Shown one piece after another: positions 46,101-54,405 of a stretch of 64,000 nucleotides of DNA. The position numbers and the translations under genes are program-made. Source of the stretch: a bacterium (GTDB taxonomy: Bacteria; Electryoneota; Electryoneia; Electryoneales; Electryoneaceae); contig JAHLLH010000013.1 in assembly GCA_020444265.1 (NCBI GenBank), positions 41,127-105,126 of the forward strand. The letters run 5' to 3'. Every line of letters starts with the position of its first letter. Within the stretch, counting starts at the first letter, position 1. The notes under the pieces are model-generated. The model had not been told where the DNA came from and searched no databases. It worked only from the letters and a program-made list of their open reading frames with translations.

Positions 46101-46661
46101 ATCGGCACGAGTCGCAGCGAGTTTCAGCTTGGAGGACGACAGACGGGACTTGTAAAGGGTCACCCCGGCAGCTTCTTCGAAGAGACGACGCCGTTCATCG
46201 GGACGTGAGGACAAGATGCCCTCGACCATCTTCAGTTCGATAATGCTGTAACTGTCCGGGCCGAGACCAGTATCCGCGAATAGGTTGCGGATGTCTTTCA
46301 GGCGAGATGGACGTCTGTTGATGAGGTATTCGGAATCCCCGGTGCGCAGGAGACGACGTGTGATCGCAACCTCGGAATACTCCGATGGCAGGACGCCATG
46401 CGAATTCTCAATCAGCAGGGTCACCTCCGCCATCTGGAGCTGCTTGTGAGCACCAGATCCTGCGAAGATGACATTTTCCATTTTATCGCTTCTCAAAACA
46501 CTCGTACGCTGCTCACCCAGGACCCAACGTACCGCATCGACAATGTTGGTTTTACCGCAGCCGTTCGGGCCGACGATGGCCATGACGCCCGGCGAAAAGG
46601 TGAGCTTCGTCTTCTTGGGAAACGATTTGAAGCCGTGAAGTTCGAGACCACTAAGGTGCAA
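43116..46661 (-). CDS. smc: Chromosome segregation protein SMC
   Basis: A protein of 1181 residues, normal for bacterial SMC, which organises and separates chromosomes as a condensin dimer. The N-terminal head has GFKSFPKKTKLTFSPGV and the P-loop GPNGCGKTNIVDAV. Two long coiled coils (about 170-500 and 670-1000) flank a hinge (VVAKEEDRIAVAAALEDVASAVI...). The C-terminal head has the signature LLSGGEKAMTAIALLFALY and Walker B PFCFLDEVDAPLDD. A TTG start is used because the protein begins with the standard SMC N-terminus there; no better codon lies nearby. No ScpA or ScpB gene is beside it. It heads an operon with GWxTD and ABC ATPase genes. Confidence 0.96.
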   Translation of the reverse strand: MHLSGLELHGFKSFPKKTKLTFSPGVMAIVGPNGCGKTNIVDAVRWVLGEQRTSVLRSDKMENVIFAGSGAHKQLQMAEVTLLIENSHGVLPSEYSEVAITRRLLRTGDSEYLINRRPSRLKDIRNLFADTGLGPDSYSIIELKMVEGILSSRPDERRRLFEEAAGVTLYKSRLSSSKLKLAATRADLIRLEDVLSEITTRRNSLKRQVARAKRFRFLREALRVKEISAASRELADLRARITPLEQRIATDRKQRNESEGTLEKNEEKLNVLRGRLSTIEEQLGNLRRERESLEARSQAAQREMVMLEERLRSGLRRGEERNVEEKDLTQRRVDIAREIEELDEKRDEAKVRHDELRLRLKALDESWAEYEERAEGVRKIRDQREQERREAEHTVVRLESEHAQLTRRRDAIEEQLKRLAPDTATPKKELPDTAKLSEAVEELTRQLEALEKKIEEQRGAREKFREERATSENDSAKASRDLDAANRRVKLLEGMVQGGEGRPKAVKALLQSGLKNLAGRLGDAVVAKEEDRIAVAAALEDVASAVIAETRGGLREAAAYLMGDDRGRGLLTSLDGFAPGTIELPFADKTGVVGPLLERVKAKGKAAKAVNRFLARVCLVKDFDSLLDLADEATKHGWTLVAPDGSRLTPDGLLAVGKKDPGDLGAAQLLEEAAEERKQVEKRLASAQKQVEELLGEESRAQELLEQATRTRQDTRQQLDRARTELSRAEADVREHETLIRRKGEEADSLKQEQETLNQRLTALAAEMTVATTSRKDVDRAWEELQGDIETVEEEGRSLRSSRDRVREHLVEASSTLERLQGEVRRQGALMEEFGRRLEKLSQERGDAAGALEDANERLRHVQAEEAVIERNLVESAEQIKKVQEQYDAVRKDVAERDGELTEKRNELTTLSDRLHASELEVSDLKHRLTTVRERILETYEIDLLTAKQEELPLAIDDANPYTESPLGELRDALRDIGPVNQMALEEFEIVDQRYTQLAEQHKDLTEAIETLEETIQEINQIARTRFMETFTRVEGHFVSLFSRLFGGGEASLSLAEGDPLEAGIQIFASPKGKSLSAIDLLSGGEKAMTAIALLFALYLERPSPFCFLDEVDAPLDDVNVIRFNRLLREFTDRTQFLVVTHNKLTMERADRLYGVTMEQEGVSRMVAVEIGKKDREGVEA

Positions 46662-46836
46662 GGTTCAACTCGTGCTGTTCGTGAATCAGGAGAGCGGAAC
46701 GACGGGGGATCACTATCCTCCGGGTCCGAGGAAACATAACAAAGATCGGTCGTGGCTCATGCGCAAGACCGATCCGTGCCAGCGTGTTAAACTACAACTT
46801 CTCAGGTGGGAGCAGCAATCCCTGAGCCCAGTTCCA

Positions 46837-47904
46837 TCAAAGCCATTTTTTCTTTCGGAAGTACCTCAGCATGATGAGAGTGACCGCCACAAAGACCCCC
46901 CAAAGGGCATAGTAGCTCCAGTTCCAGTGCAGTTCCGGCATGAAGTCAAAGTTCATCCCATAGATGCCGGCGATGAAGGTCAGGGGGATAAAGATGGTCG
47001 CGATGACGGTTAGGGTCTGCATCACCTCGGTTGATTGCTGGCTCGATGCAGAAAGGTGAATCGCCACCATGCTGTCCGCCATCTCGCTGAAGATTTGGGT
47101 CGCGTCGAGCAGTTGTTCTAGGTGATCGTGCACATCTCGCATGAACATGCGGGTTTCGTCGCGGAACTGTACCACCTCCCCACGCACCAGCTGACCGGTC
47201 AGGTCACGCATCGGGGTGATCCACCTTCGGATGAGGATCAACTCGCGACGGATTAGATACGCTTTCATCAAGCTGGACCGTTTAATCTTTCGGTTCAGGT
47301 CGCCTTCGACCTCCCCAAGCTGAGCGTCAAACTGGTCCAGCAGACCGAAGGCATTGTCTACCAAGGCATCGAGTAGGGCATAGACCGTATACTCCGCCCC
47401 GCGCTCGACAAAACGTGCATAGTTGACTTTCATCCTCTCCAGGATGCCGCTCCAGGTGGTTACCTCTCTCTCCTCGAAGCTGAGGACCCAACCTTCGCCC
47501 ATCAGCAGGCAGACTTGAGCGGGCAGCGCTTTGATTTCGTGCGGGTTTCGTGTCAGATTTTTCAGGACAATGAAGATGTAGGAATCGTACGCTTCCATCT
47601 TGGGACGATGGCCGAGGTTCATGATATCTTCGGGCACGAGGCGATGCAGATTGAACCGATTGCCCAGTTCCTGGATCAGCTTGGAATCATGCAAGCCCCC
47701 GGTGACACGATACCAGGTGACTTCCCCTTCCTTGTGCAAGGAAGGGTCGATTTCATCGAAACCAACCTGTTCGGCACGTAACGCATCCGCCGACATCACT
47801 ACTCGGTGAAAAGTCGCATCGGGCGCTTCAGGGATATCGTGGGAAACAAGAAAGCCGGGAGCGTATCCCGCCTTGTTGTGATAGTTCTTCAAAAAGCGGA
47901 GCAT
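46837..47904 (-). CDS. corA: CorA family magnesium/cobalt transporter
   Basis: A protein of 355 residues. A large N-terminal cytoplasmic domain is followed by two C-terminal transmembrane helices with the selectivity motif IYGMNFDF between them (VIATIFIPLTFIAGIYGMNF and WSYYALWGVFVAVTLIMLRYF), then a basic tail. Pentameric inner-membrane channel for Mg2+ or Co2+. GGAGG is six bases before the ATG. No M-box riboswitch was recognised in the 198 bases upstream. Confidence 0.95.
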   Translation of the reverse strand: MLRFLKNYHNKAGYAPGFLVSHDIPEAPDATFHRVVMSADALRAEQVGFDEIDPSLHKEGEVTWYRVTGGLHDSKLIQELGNRFNLHRLVPEDIMNLGHRPKMEAYDSYIFIVLKNLTRNPHEIKALPAQVCLLMGEGWVLSFEEREVTTWSGILERMKVNYARFVERGAEYTVYALLDALVDNAFGLLDQFDAQLGEVEGDLNRKIKRSSLMKAYLIRRELILIRRWITPMRDLTGQLVRGEVVQFRDETRMFMRDVHDHLEQLLDATQIFSEMADSMVAIHLSASSQQSTEVMQTLTVIATIFIPLTFIAGIYGMNFDFMPELHWNWSYYALWGVFVAVTLIMLRYFRKKKWL

Positions 47905-48102
47905 GTCATGCCTCCGTTGGAGGTTTCGGGTTCAACAGCTGCCCTCAAGATGAGTGGGCGGCCGGTACAATGCAATCCTGAGCGGATCGCAAAGGGGCTT
48001 TTCAACAGAGCCCACTGCCACCGAGAGCCTGCAACCCCTCGGCACCTGTTGCATCGAAAGGAGTGAAACCAACAACTCTGTCGAACTGAAGGCGTTTGAA
48101 TC

Positions 48103-48315
48103 ATGCCAACCTACACCTATCGCTGCCCGGATTGCGGGCAGTCCTTCAACCTCTTCCATTCGATATCGGACTCGAGCGAAAAACTCTGCCCGACTTGTGG
48201 CACCCCTGCCCAGCGTCAAATGGGTGGAGGCAGTGGTATCAGCATGTCCGGTTCCGGGAGTGGCAGCAGTGGCCTGTCCAGCATCCCCTCTGCGCCGCGC
48301 GGAGGCTTTTCCTGA
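48103..48315 (+). CDS. FmdB family zinc ribbon protein
   Basis: A small protein of 70 residues with the FmdB pattern: MPTYTYRCPDCGQSF then KLCPTCGTPAQRQM, giving a four-cysteine zinc ribbon, and a Gly/Ser-rich tail. FmdB proteins are put forward as regulators, but the function is poorly known. Divergent from corA, and closed by two hairpins. Confidence 0.9.
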   Translation: MPTYTYRCPDCGQSFNLFHSISDSSEKLCPTCGTPAQRQMGGGSGISMSGSGSGSSGLSSIPSAPRGGFS

Positions 48316-48352
48316 GCGGGCTGCTGATGCTTCACAGTCTGTGAAGCCCCAT

Positions 48353-48392
48353 AACGATTGATGCCCGGGCCATCCCGGGCATCAATCGTTTC
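48353..48392. terminator. Bidirectional terminator
   Basis: A 17-base-pair perfect stem (arms AACGATTGATGCCCGGG / CCCGGGCATCAATCGTT, 4-base loop) followed by TTC. It lies between the converging FmdB and VOC genes. A smaller hairpin (GCTTCACA/TGTGAAGC, 48329-48347) precedes it. Confidence 0.85.
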
Positions 48393-48409
48393 AAATGTAA
48401 AACTGAACG

Positions 48410-48955
48410 CTAATCATCATCGTCCATATCATCATCATCATCCATCTCGTGGTCCATCTCCCCTTCCATGCCATCTTCATCCATCATGCTGTCATTGGCG
48501 GACCAAAGGCCGATGTGGTTGCCTTCCAGATCGGTGAAGAGTCCGAACGATGCGCCACCCTCGCCCAGCGGGGTTTCCGGAATCACAATCGCGCCACCCA
48601 GTTCTTCCGCCTTCTTCAGCGATTCGGTGACGTTTTCAACTGCAAAGTAGACGGTGACATACGGAGCTTCAGCGCCCATCAGGCCGCCCTCGTCCTCGCC
48701 CATGTGGGAAAAACCGTAGTAGTCTTCCATCCCCTCCATCGGGTCCATCTTGAAGTTGAAGAGGTTCTTGTAGAAGTCACGTGTTGCTGCAACATCCGTT
48801 GCCCCGATCTCAAACCAGACCATCGGTGCACCTGTCATGCCGTTCATCGTGGGCATCTCATCCATCATGCCCTCGTCCTTCTTCATCTCATCGTCGCCCG
48901 CAAATGCCACAACCCCCATCAGCAGCACCAGGCCAATCACCATCAGCTTCTTCAT
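48410..48955 (-). CDS. Exported VOC (glyoxalase-fold) protein with Asp/Met-rich ends
   Basis: A protein of 181 residues with a signal peptide (MKKLMVIGLVLLMGVVAFA) and a vicinal-oxygen-chelate domain (GAPMVWFEIGATDVAATRDFYKNLFNF...VTVYFAVENVTESLKKAEELGGAIVIPETPLGEGGASFGLFTDLEGNHIGLW). VOC proteins are normally cytoplasmic, so an exported one is unusual. The domain is framed by acidic Met-rich segments: DEMKKDEGMMDEMPTMNGM before it and a tail of Asp, Glu and Met ending in repeated Asp (about 25 residues). Metal binding by these tails is an inference. The inner ATG is chosen because GGGAGG is six bases upstream. It resembles the cytoplasmic VOC gene at 60368. Confidence 0.85.
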   Translation of the reverse strand: MKKLMVIGLVLLMGVVAFAGDDEMKKDEGMMDEMPTMNGMTGAPMVWFEIGATDVAATRDFYKNLFNFKMDPMEGMEDYYGFSHMGEDEGGLMGAEAPYVTVYFAVENVTESLKKAEELGGAIVIPETPLGEGGASFGLFTDLEGNHIGLWSANDSMMDEDGMEGEMDHEMDDDDDMDDDD

Positions 48956-49227
48956 CTCCATCCTCCCTTAGCGTATGAGGCTCATTGAATAGAGCCCTCT
49001 CGGTCATGCAGTGGCAACGTAGGGCGAACGGGGCCAAAAAACTCGAAACCGTATTCATTACAACATATCGGGCATCAGTGATGATCGACTCTGAGAGATC
49101 AGCGTTTTTCTCTCCGCTGGTCTAACCTTTTCATCAAACGGGAACCTGTAGCTCGGGAAGGTGGTGTGGAGGGGAGTCATCCACCTTTTCCCTGCGTACC
49201 TTTGCCTCAGAGTTCGGGAGAGAAAGC

Positions 49228-49614
49228 ATGAAGATTTTCAGTCGGCGTGAGAGAATAGTGTTGCTTACAGCACTGGTCCTGTTCATCCTGATCGGGGTCT
49301 TCCCACCCTGGCGTTACCTGGATGGCAGTTTTGCGGGATTCCGTCCGGTCTTCTCCCCTCCCCCTGCGCAGAGCGACACGCTCGCTGGCGAACCTGCCCC
49401 CGAGTACACCGAAATCCACCTGATCCCGATGGCGATGTACAACATGGAACGGAAGTCTCAGTTCAGCGAGGAGGAGATGATCCGTCCCTACCTCGACATC
49501 CGAAAGATGATGGGACTCGGAGCTTTCGTTTTTCTGGGATCCATCATCGCGATTCTTCTGCTGAACAACAACCAACCTTCCCGTTCAAAAGAGAAAACGC
49601 CCCGACCAAGCTGA
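49228..49614 (+). CDS. Small membrane protein of unknown function
   Basis: A protein of 128 residues with a transmembrane helix at each end (IVLLTALVLFILIGVFPPW and MGLGAFVFLGSIIAILLL) and a Pro-rich soluble loop of about 60 residues between them (SPPPAQSDTLAGEPAPEYTEIHLIPM). No family is recognised. GGGAGAG precedes the ATG. Its last codons form one arm of the terminator shared with the aminotransferase gene. Confidence 0.7.
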   Translation: MKIFSRRERIVLLTALVLFILIGVFPPWRYLDGSFAGFRPVFSPPPAQSDTLAGEPAPEYTEIHLIPMAMYNMERKSQFSEEEMIRPYLDIRKMMGLGAFVFLGSIIAILLLNNNQPSRSKEKTPRPS

Positions 49615-49627
49615 TCGGGGCGCCTTT
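49594..49627. terminator. Bidirectional terminator
   Basis: CGCCCCGA / TCGGGGCG with a 9-base loop; CCTTTGT follows on the plus strand and TTTTCTC on the minus strand. It serves the membrane protein gene and the aminotransferase gene. Confidence 0.8.
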
Positions 49628-49642
49628 GTCTCACATCCAGGA

Positions 49643-50788
49643 TTAGAGTTTTTTTAAGCGCTCCAGGGCCATCTCGATGCGGTCCGATGGCGCGGTGACC
49701 GCCGCACGGACAAAACCGGCACCCGATTCGCCGAAGCCACGACCCGGTGTCAGGATCACGCCCGCTTCCATCGCCTTCTCAACAAAACGGACATCATCCT
49801 CCACCTTCGCCCAGACAAAGAAGGTCGCCGGGCTGCCGTAAATGCGTTCAATTCCCGGCACGAAGGCGAGTCCTTCTTCGAGCAGCCTTTTGCGACGGCC
49901 ATACTCATCATGCGATTTCTTTGCTTCTGCTGGAGGAGTCGCACCTTCATAGCGGCTGAGGGCATCGCCCATCGCGCGCTGAATGAAGACCGGGGCTCCG
50001 CTGTCAAGCTGCGTTTTCACCTTGACCAACGACTTGATGACTTCCTCGTGCCCAACAGCAAAGCCGATGCGATAGCCAGTCACATTCATCATCTTCGAAA
50101 GGCTGTGGAATTCGACCGCGTTCCGTGTGAAGTTCAAAATCGATGGCGGCTTGAAGTCGCCGAAGGCCAGCTCGCAGTAAGCTGCATCCCAGGCAACCAA
50201 TGTTTCGGAGTGGTCGTCCGCAAAGCGAGCCACTTCACGGTAAAACTTCTCCTTCGCAATTGCCCCGGTCGGGTTGTTGGGGTAGTTGAGGTAGAGCAGC
50301 TTCACCCCGATAGCCGTATTCAGCGTGGGAAGGAAATCATTTTCAGGAATCAGGGGCAGGTGACGCGGGTTGCCATCATTCAGGATCGCGGCACCGTTTG
50401 CATAGACCGGGTAACCCGGATCCGGCGCGCCAACCTCATCGCCAGGATTGACAAAGGCACGCGACAGATTGGCCAACCCTTCCTTGCCACCGATGATGAC
50501 CGCGATCTCCTTCGCCGGATTGACATCCACTCCAAACCGTCCCTTGAACCATGTCGCAATCTGCTCACGGACCTTCGGGTCACCCGCGCTGGTCGGGTAG
50601 CGATGAGCATCCTTGTCGTCCAAATGCTTCACAACCGCATCACGCAGAAAGGGCGCGGGCGGAAGATCCGGATCAGCAATGCCCAGGTCGATCAAGTCTA
50701 CCCCTTTCGTCTTGAGCTCGGTTGCTTTCGCTTCCAGGCCAGCGAAGAGGTACGGAGGAATGCGGGTCAAACGTTTCGCGGTTTTCAT
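49643..50788 (-). CDS. dapL: PLP-dependent aminotransferase, probably LL-diaminopimelate aminotransferase
   Basis: A protein of 381 residues, fold-type I class I/II aminotransferase. The start RLTRIPPYLFAGLEAKATELKTKGVDLIDLGIADPDLP is characteristic of the DapL branch. PLP-binding parts are visible: GGKEGLAN, NYPNNPTGA, AWDAAYCELAF and the lysine in SLSKMMNVTGYRIG. DapL makes LL-diaminopimelate directly from tetrahydrodipicolinate for lysine and peptidoglycan synthesis. Closely related enzymes use alanine or aspartate, so the substrate is likely but not proved. Stands alone. Confidence 0.85.
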   Translation of the reverse strand: MKTAKRLTRIPPYLFAGLEAKATELKTKGVDLIDLGIADPDLPPAPFLRDAVVKHLDDKDAHRYPTSAGDPKVREQIATWFKGRFGVDVNPAKEIAVIIGGKEGLANLSRAFVNPGDEVGAPDPGYPVYANGAAILNDGNPRHLPLIPENDFLPTLNTAIGVKLLYLNYPNNPTGAIAKEKFYREVARFADDHSETLVAWDAAYCELAFGDFKPPSILNFTRNAVEFHSLSKMMNVTGYRIGFAVGHEEVIKSLVKVKTQLDSGAPVFIQRAMGDALSRYEGATPPAEAKKSHDEYGRRKRLLEEGLAFVPGIERIYGSPATFFVWAKVEDDVRFVEKAMEAGVILTPGRGFGESGAGFVRAAVTAPSDRIEMALERLKKL

Positions 50789-50936
50789 GAGATTCTCAGG
50801 CTTCTGTTTCTCCGACAGGTCAACACTTTGCTAGCCCTGTCGCTTGACTGTTGAACAAAGACGTTACTATACTTCGTCTACGGAGGGCAAAATTCGGCTT
50901 CATGCCGTGTGATCGCGCGAGTACGCTCATGCGATC

Positions 50937-51752
50937 CTATACCCTCCGGTTTTTTATTGCCTCGGCTGTTATGCGATTTCTACGAGTGTAGTAAACACCA
51001 TACTCCTTCAGACTTCGATCATCCACATCATGCACAAGTGATATTTTCTCCCGCAGGTAAGAGATATACCTCTCTTCACCTTTCTCGTATAATCGTTGCA
51101 ACGACCACAGGAAGTAGTCTACTGCCTGAAGACAAGGATCTTGCCTCGATTCCTTTGGTTGAATCGCTATTGTCGTGTTTGACTGGATACCTGTTTGCTC
51201 TTCAAACTTCACACGGCTCGTTTGGATAGCATCATGCAGAGCACCCGTGCGCTCAGAATTCCCTCTTTTTGAAAAGGCGATACGGACAAATGAGCTTTTA
51301 TGAAGCAGATTTTTAAAGATCATTCGAACAGTAAGATCATACAACTCATTAGGATGGTAACGATAGTCAGGATCAACTGAATTGCGCGCCTGAACATATC
51401 GCAAAACTACCCTCATGTCTTTAATGACAGCCACAAACTTCAAATCCGCCTGAAGTAGAATTCTCATCACTTCACGACGTACTTCTGGAACATCGTCTTT
51501 TGCATGAAATAGAAGGGCAGTCTTGCGGTTCTCCACCTGGCAAGATGGTACCGATGCAAAATATGGATCTTTTAGAATTTCTTCCCGGAGTGATGACAGT
51601 TCTTCCCTTAATTGTTCCGGGTACCGCACATAGAGTGCGCCCAGCATGAAGAAGTTCGAAACACCCTCTGATCCAAGCAGAACCTTCCCGCGTCGATTAA
51701 AAAGAAGGCCTGTCCCAGACTCATCAACATAGTAATTTCGAATTTCATCCAT
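50937..51752 (-). CDS. DUF3800 protein
   Basis: A protein of 271 residues of the DUF3800 family: YYVDESGTG at the N-terminus with the first acidic residue, and QDPCLQAVDYFLWSLQRLYEKGEERYISYLREKISLVHDV at the C-terminus with the conserved QAVDY. The fold is thought to be RNase H-like, and members occur often beside mobile or defence genes; the activity is unknown. Base composition is clearly more AT-rich than the neighbours, pointing to a recent arrival. The ATG at 51752 is chosen because GAGGGG lies six bases upstream. It follows the BadF-type kinase gene after 10 bases. Confidence 0.85.
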   Translation of the reverse strand: MDEIRNYYVDESGTGLLFNRRGKVLLGSEGVSNFFMLGALYVRYPEQLREELSSLREEILKDPYFASVPSCQVENRKTALLFHAKDDVPEVRREVMRILLQADLKFVAVIKDMRVVLRYVQARNSVDPDYRYHPNELYDLTVRMIFKNLLHKSSFVRIAFSKRGNSERTGALHDAIQTSRVKFEEQTGIQSNTTIAIQPKESRQDPCLQAVDYFLWSLQRLYEKGEERYISYLREKISLVHDVDDRSLKEYGVYYTRRNRITAEAIKNRRV

Positions 51753-51762
51753 CACCAGCCCC

Positions 51763-52815
51763 TCAGGCAAATCGTCGCCTGGTCATGCTGTCTTGCGCCC
51801 AGAGGAGTGCACCATCGACAGCGTTTCCGTGGGCAGTGATCAAGGTCGGTCCATCTCCACTGCCCAAGGTGAGATCCTTTGGTGGATAAATCGGCATTTC
51901 GGGAAGGGTTGACGCCTCAACTTCCAGGGGCTGCCCCTTCTCATCAGGCGCATCCGCGAGGAATTCCTTCAGCACCTCGTTGACACCCTTGCTGATCAAC
52001 TCCCCTCCGCCCAACGCCACACTCCCAAGCAGGGCAACTGTCATCTGGCGTGCAGGGATACGAAGTGAGGTGGCAGCGCGTACAGCGAGATTGCCAAGTT
52101 GACGTCCCGCAACATGCACGATCCTTTCCGCAACGGGATCATTTCCTTCCTTCGCGATGTTGACGACAGCTTCTGCAAGCTCAGCGACCTGTGCGCGGGA
52201 TATCTTCTCGCTGTAGAAGAGGGGGATAAAATCGTAGGCCTGTTCCAGTTGGAAGTGCTCATTGACCAGCTTGGTCAATGCCGTCTCCGGGCCACTCCCC
52301 TCCCATTCGGCCAAGGCAGCACGAACGCATTCACGTCCCACCCACCAGCCGCTGCCCTCGTCACCCAGCATCCAACCCCAGCCACCAGCACGTGCTTCCT
52401 CACCCGCTTCATTCTTCCCGAAGGCGATAGAACCAGTCCCGGAGGTCACCAGCACGCCAGGTTCACCACGAAAAGCACCGTAATGTGCGATGAAGGCATC
52501 ATGGTGGACGAGAATCATCACGTTTGGGAAACGTGCTTCGAGAACCTCACGGATCATTTTGCGATCATCTTCGCTGCCTGCACCGGCAACTCCCAAGGCA
52601 ATCGCATTCGGGAGGTGCCCCATGAGATCCGCTTCCCTGAAGAGGTCACGGATCATGGTAACGACAATGTCGCGGAACTTGAGGATGTTGGAACCGCGGA
52701 GATTATAGCCTGCGCCTTCGACGGTGGCTGCATGGCGTCCATCACGCCCCAACAGGACGCCCTTGGTTGCCGTTGCGCCAGCGTCGATTGCGATAACCAG
52801 CCGCCCGCCGTTCAC
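51763..52815 (-). CDS. BadF/BadG-type ATPase, N-acetylglucosamine kinase-like
   Basis: A protein of 350 residues of the actin-like ATPase (ASKHA) fold. The phosphate-1 loop is AIDAGATATKGVLLGRDG, phosphate-2 is VLVTSGTGSIAFG, and the family signature GWGWMLGDEGSGWWVGR follows; the adenosine motif is LLGSVALGGG. Eukaryotic-type GlcNAc kinases and bacterial sugar kinases of this family phosphorylate amino sugars, which fits recycling of cell-wall sugar. Its start overlaps the stop of the glycosyltransferase gene (ATGA), so the two act in one operon. Confidence 0.88.
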   Translation of the reverse strand: MNGGRLVIAIDAGATATKGVLLGRDGRHAATVEGAGYNLRGSNILKFRDIVVTMIRDLFREADLMGHLPNAIALGVAGAGSEDDRKMIREVLEARFPNVMILVHHDAFIAHYGAFRGEPGVLVTSGTGSIAFGKNEAGEEARAGGWGWMLGDEGSGWWVGRECVRAALAEWEGSGPETALTKLVNEHFQLEQAYDFIPLFYSEKISRAQVAELAEAVVNIAKEGNDPVAERIVHVAGRQLGNLAVRAATSLRIPARQMTVALLGSVALGGGELISKGVNEVLKEFLADAPDEKGQPLEVEASTLPEMPIYPPKDLTLGSGDGPTLITAHGNAVDGALLWAQDSMTRRRFA

Positions 52816-54275
52816 CCTTCGACTCCGTTGATTGCACGGCGGCGTTTGACCGCCTCACTCCTTGCGAAGGTTTTCGCACGGATTTTGTCGATGGGGCGAC
52901 GCAGCGCATCGGTGTTGCCCGGGTGACGGCGATAGCGGTAGCAGACCGAATGGACACGGTCCACGTTGTACTTTTCCCCAACCTTCAGTACGAGGTCGTA
53001 GTCCTCGCCGTAGTTGGGAAAGTCTTCATCGTTGAAGCCGCCGAACTCGAGTATTACACTCTTGTGCCAGGTACGTACCGCACCAGCACCATCGACACGC
53101 ATGATGTTGTTGATGTTGTACTCGAGGTGCTTGATGATCCCAAAGTCCTCGAGGGTCGTCCCCTTCTCATCCATCAGCTCGTAGTAGCTGATCGCGAGAC
53201 CACATTTGGGATGGGCTTCCAGATGACCTACCATATCTTCGAGGGTGTTGGCAGTGTATTCATCATCGCTATCGAGCTGGGAGATGTAGGTACCGCGTGC
53301 AGCCTTCACTCCCATATTCAGGGCGCGTGCGATCAGGTTGACATCGTTGGCAATGACACGAATCCGGCTGTCTTTGGCTGCCAGCTCCTCCGCCACCTGC
53401 AAGCTGTTGTCGCTGGATGCATTGTCAACAATGATGATCTCGAAATCCTGCATCGTGCCGCGCTTCACAGATTCGACTGCAAGCGGGAGGAATTTCGCAC
53501 GGTTGTGGACGGGGATCACCACCGAAACAATCGGATCGTCCTCACCACGTGGGGCGGGGTCAACGATGGTGTCACGTTCATCCAGCCAGGCACCGCGACG
53601 TTTCAGGCAGTCATAGAGCACCTGCTCGGTTTCCTTCTCCTCCTCTGGATCCATAAAGAGATAGCTGAAGCCACCATAGGCACCACGTCCCGGGTAAAAG
53701 AGAGCGCTCGACTTGCTCGCCTCTTCTTCCCCCGGTTCCTGCACCGCATAGGTCGTCTCTTCTACATGCACCAGTTCGCCAATTTCTGCGAGCTTGAGAC
53801 GCAGATCGTAGAAGGTGGTATGTTTCAGGTCCAAATTGGGTCCGCCGACCTGGTCCAGGGCCTTTGCTGGAATGCCCCAGACGGCACCAAAATCCTCTCG
53901 CTCGGTGAGATCAGCCTTGAAGGGATGAATCGCAACCTCGCGGTCGTTCAATTTGTAGTTGGAGACAATAAGGCTGGCGTCGGGGTGCTTTTTACATGCT
54001 TCAACAAAATGATCCAGGCCGTCCGGTTGTACGGCAACCCCTGGTGGAATCCAGAGGTAGAGGTCCGCTGGAACACTGGTCCGTGCATTTTTCAGCATCT
54101 GGCCAAGCGTTTTGCATTCGCACTGAATCGACCGTGTATCCGGACCTTGCGGTGCAGAATCTTCGGGCCTGTGCAGGTAGATGGTAGGGGTATGCGTGCG
54201 CTGCAGCGCCATCAGGGACTGAACAACCTGTTCAGGGGCAGCACCGATCGCGGTCAAAATGGCGAAAGCTTTCAT
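52812..54275 (-). CDS. Family 2 glycosyltransferase with extra N-terminal domain
   Basis: A protein of 487 residues with no transmembrane helix. The C-terminal half is a GT2 domain: VSVVIPVHNRAKFL, DFEIIIVDNASSDNS, the metal-binding QLDSDDEYT and NYGEDYDLVLKVGEKY. The N-terminal 230 residues look like a second, degenerate GT-A-like domain (RTHTPTIYLHRPEDSAP, ADLYLWIPPGVAVQPDGLDHFVEACKKHPDASLIVSNY). It probably transfers a sugar to a surface polymer or a protein. It is translationally coupled to the sugar kinase gene that follows. Confidence 0.9.
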   Translation of the reverse strand: MKAFAILTAIGAAPEQVVQSLMALQRTHTPTIYLHRPEDSAPQGPDTRSIQCECKTLGQMLKNARTSVPADLYLWIPPGVAVQPDGLDHFVEACKKHPDASLIVSNYKLNDREVAIHPFKADLTEREDFGAVWGIPAKALDQVGGPNLDLKHTTFYDLRLKLAEIGELVHVEETTYAVQEPGEEEASKSSALFYPGRGAYGGFSYLFMDPEEEKETEQVLYDCLKRRGAWLDERDTIVDPAPRGEDDPIVSVVIPVHNRAKFLPLAVESVKRGTMQDFEIIIVDNASSDNSLQVAEELAAKDSRIRVIANDVNLIARALNMGVKAARGTYISQLDSDDEYTANTLEDMVGHLEAHPKCGLAISYYELMDEKGTTLEDFGIIKHLEYNINNIMRVDGAGAVRTWHKSVILEFGGFNDEDFPNYGEDYDLVLKVGEKYNVDRVHSVCYRYRRHPGNTDALRRPIDKIRAKTFARSEAVKRRRAINGVEG

Positions 54276-54294
54276 CGTTGGCGGGGTCTCCTGT

Positions 54295-54326
54295 GAAAAG
54301 ACCGCCGCGGCGTACGCTACGGCGGT
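54295..54326 (-). terminator. Weak terminator
   Basis: ACCGCCG / CGGCGGT with an inner GCGTACGC, followed on the minus strand by CTTTTC. It lies between the small basic protein gene and the glycosyltransferase start. Confidence 0.5.
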
Positions 54327-54405
54327 TGACCGAAATACTCTGCGTGAGCATACAACCCCGCCACAGCACGCACGGGGTCGTCACGTCAATCAGAATGTCC
54401 AGCGG

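Noticed and set aside
47905..48102. Magnesium riboswitch (M-box) before corA
   Set aside because: No conserved M-box segments or long terminator hairpin were recognisable on the minus strand.
52923..54296. Plus-strand open frame of 457 codons
   Set aside because: It is the exact shadow of the GT2 gene, whose glycosyltransferase motifs are clear; codon bias keeps the opposite frame open.
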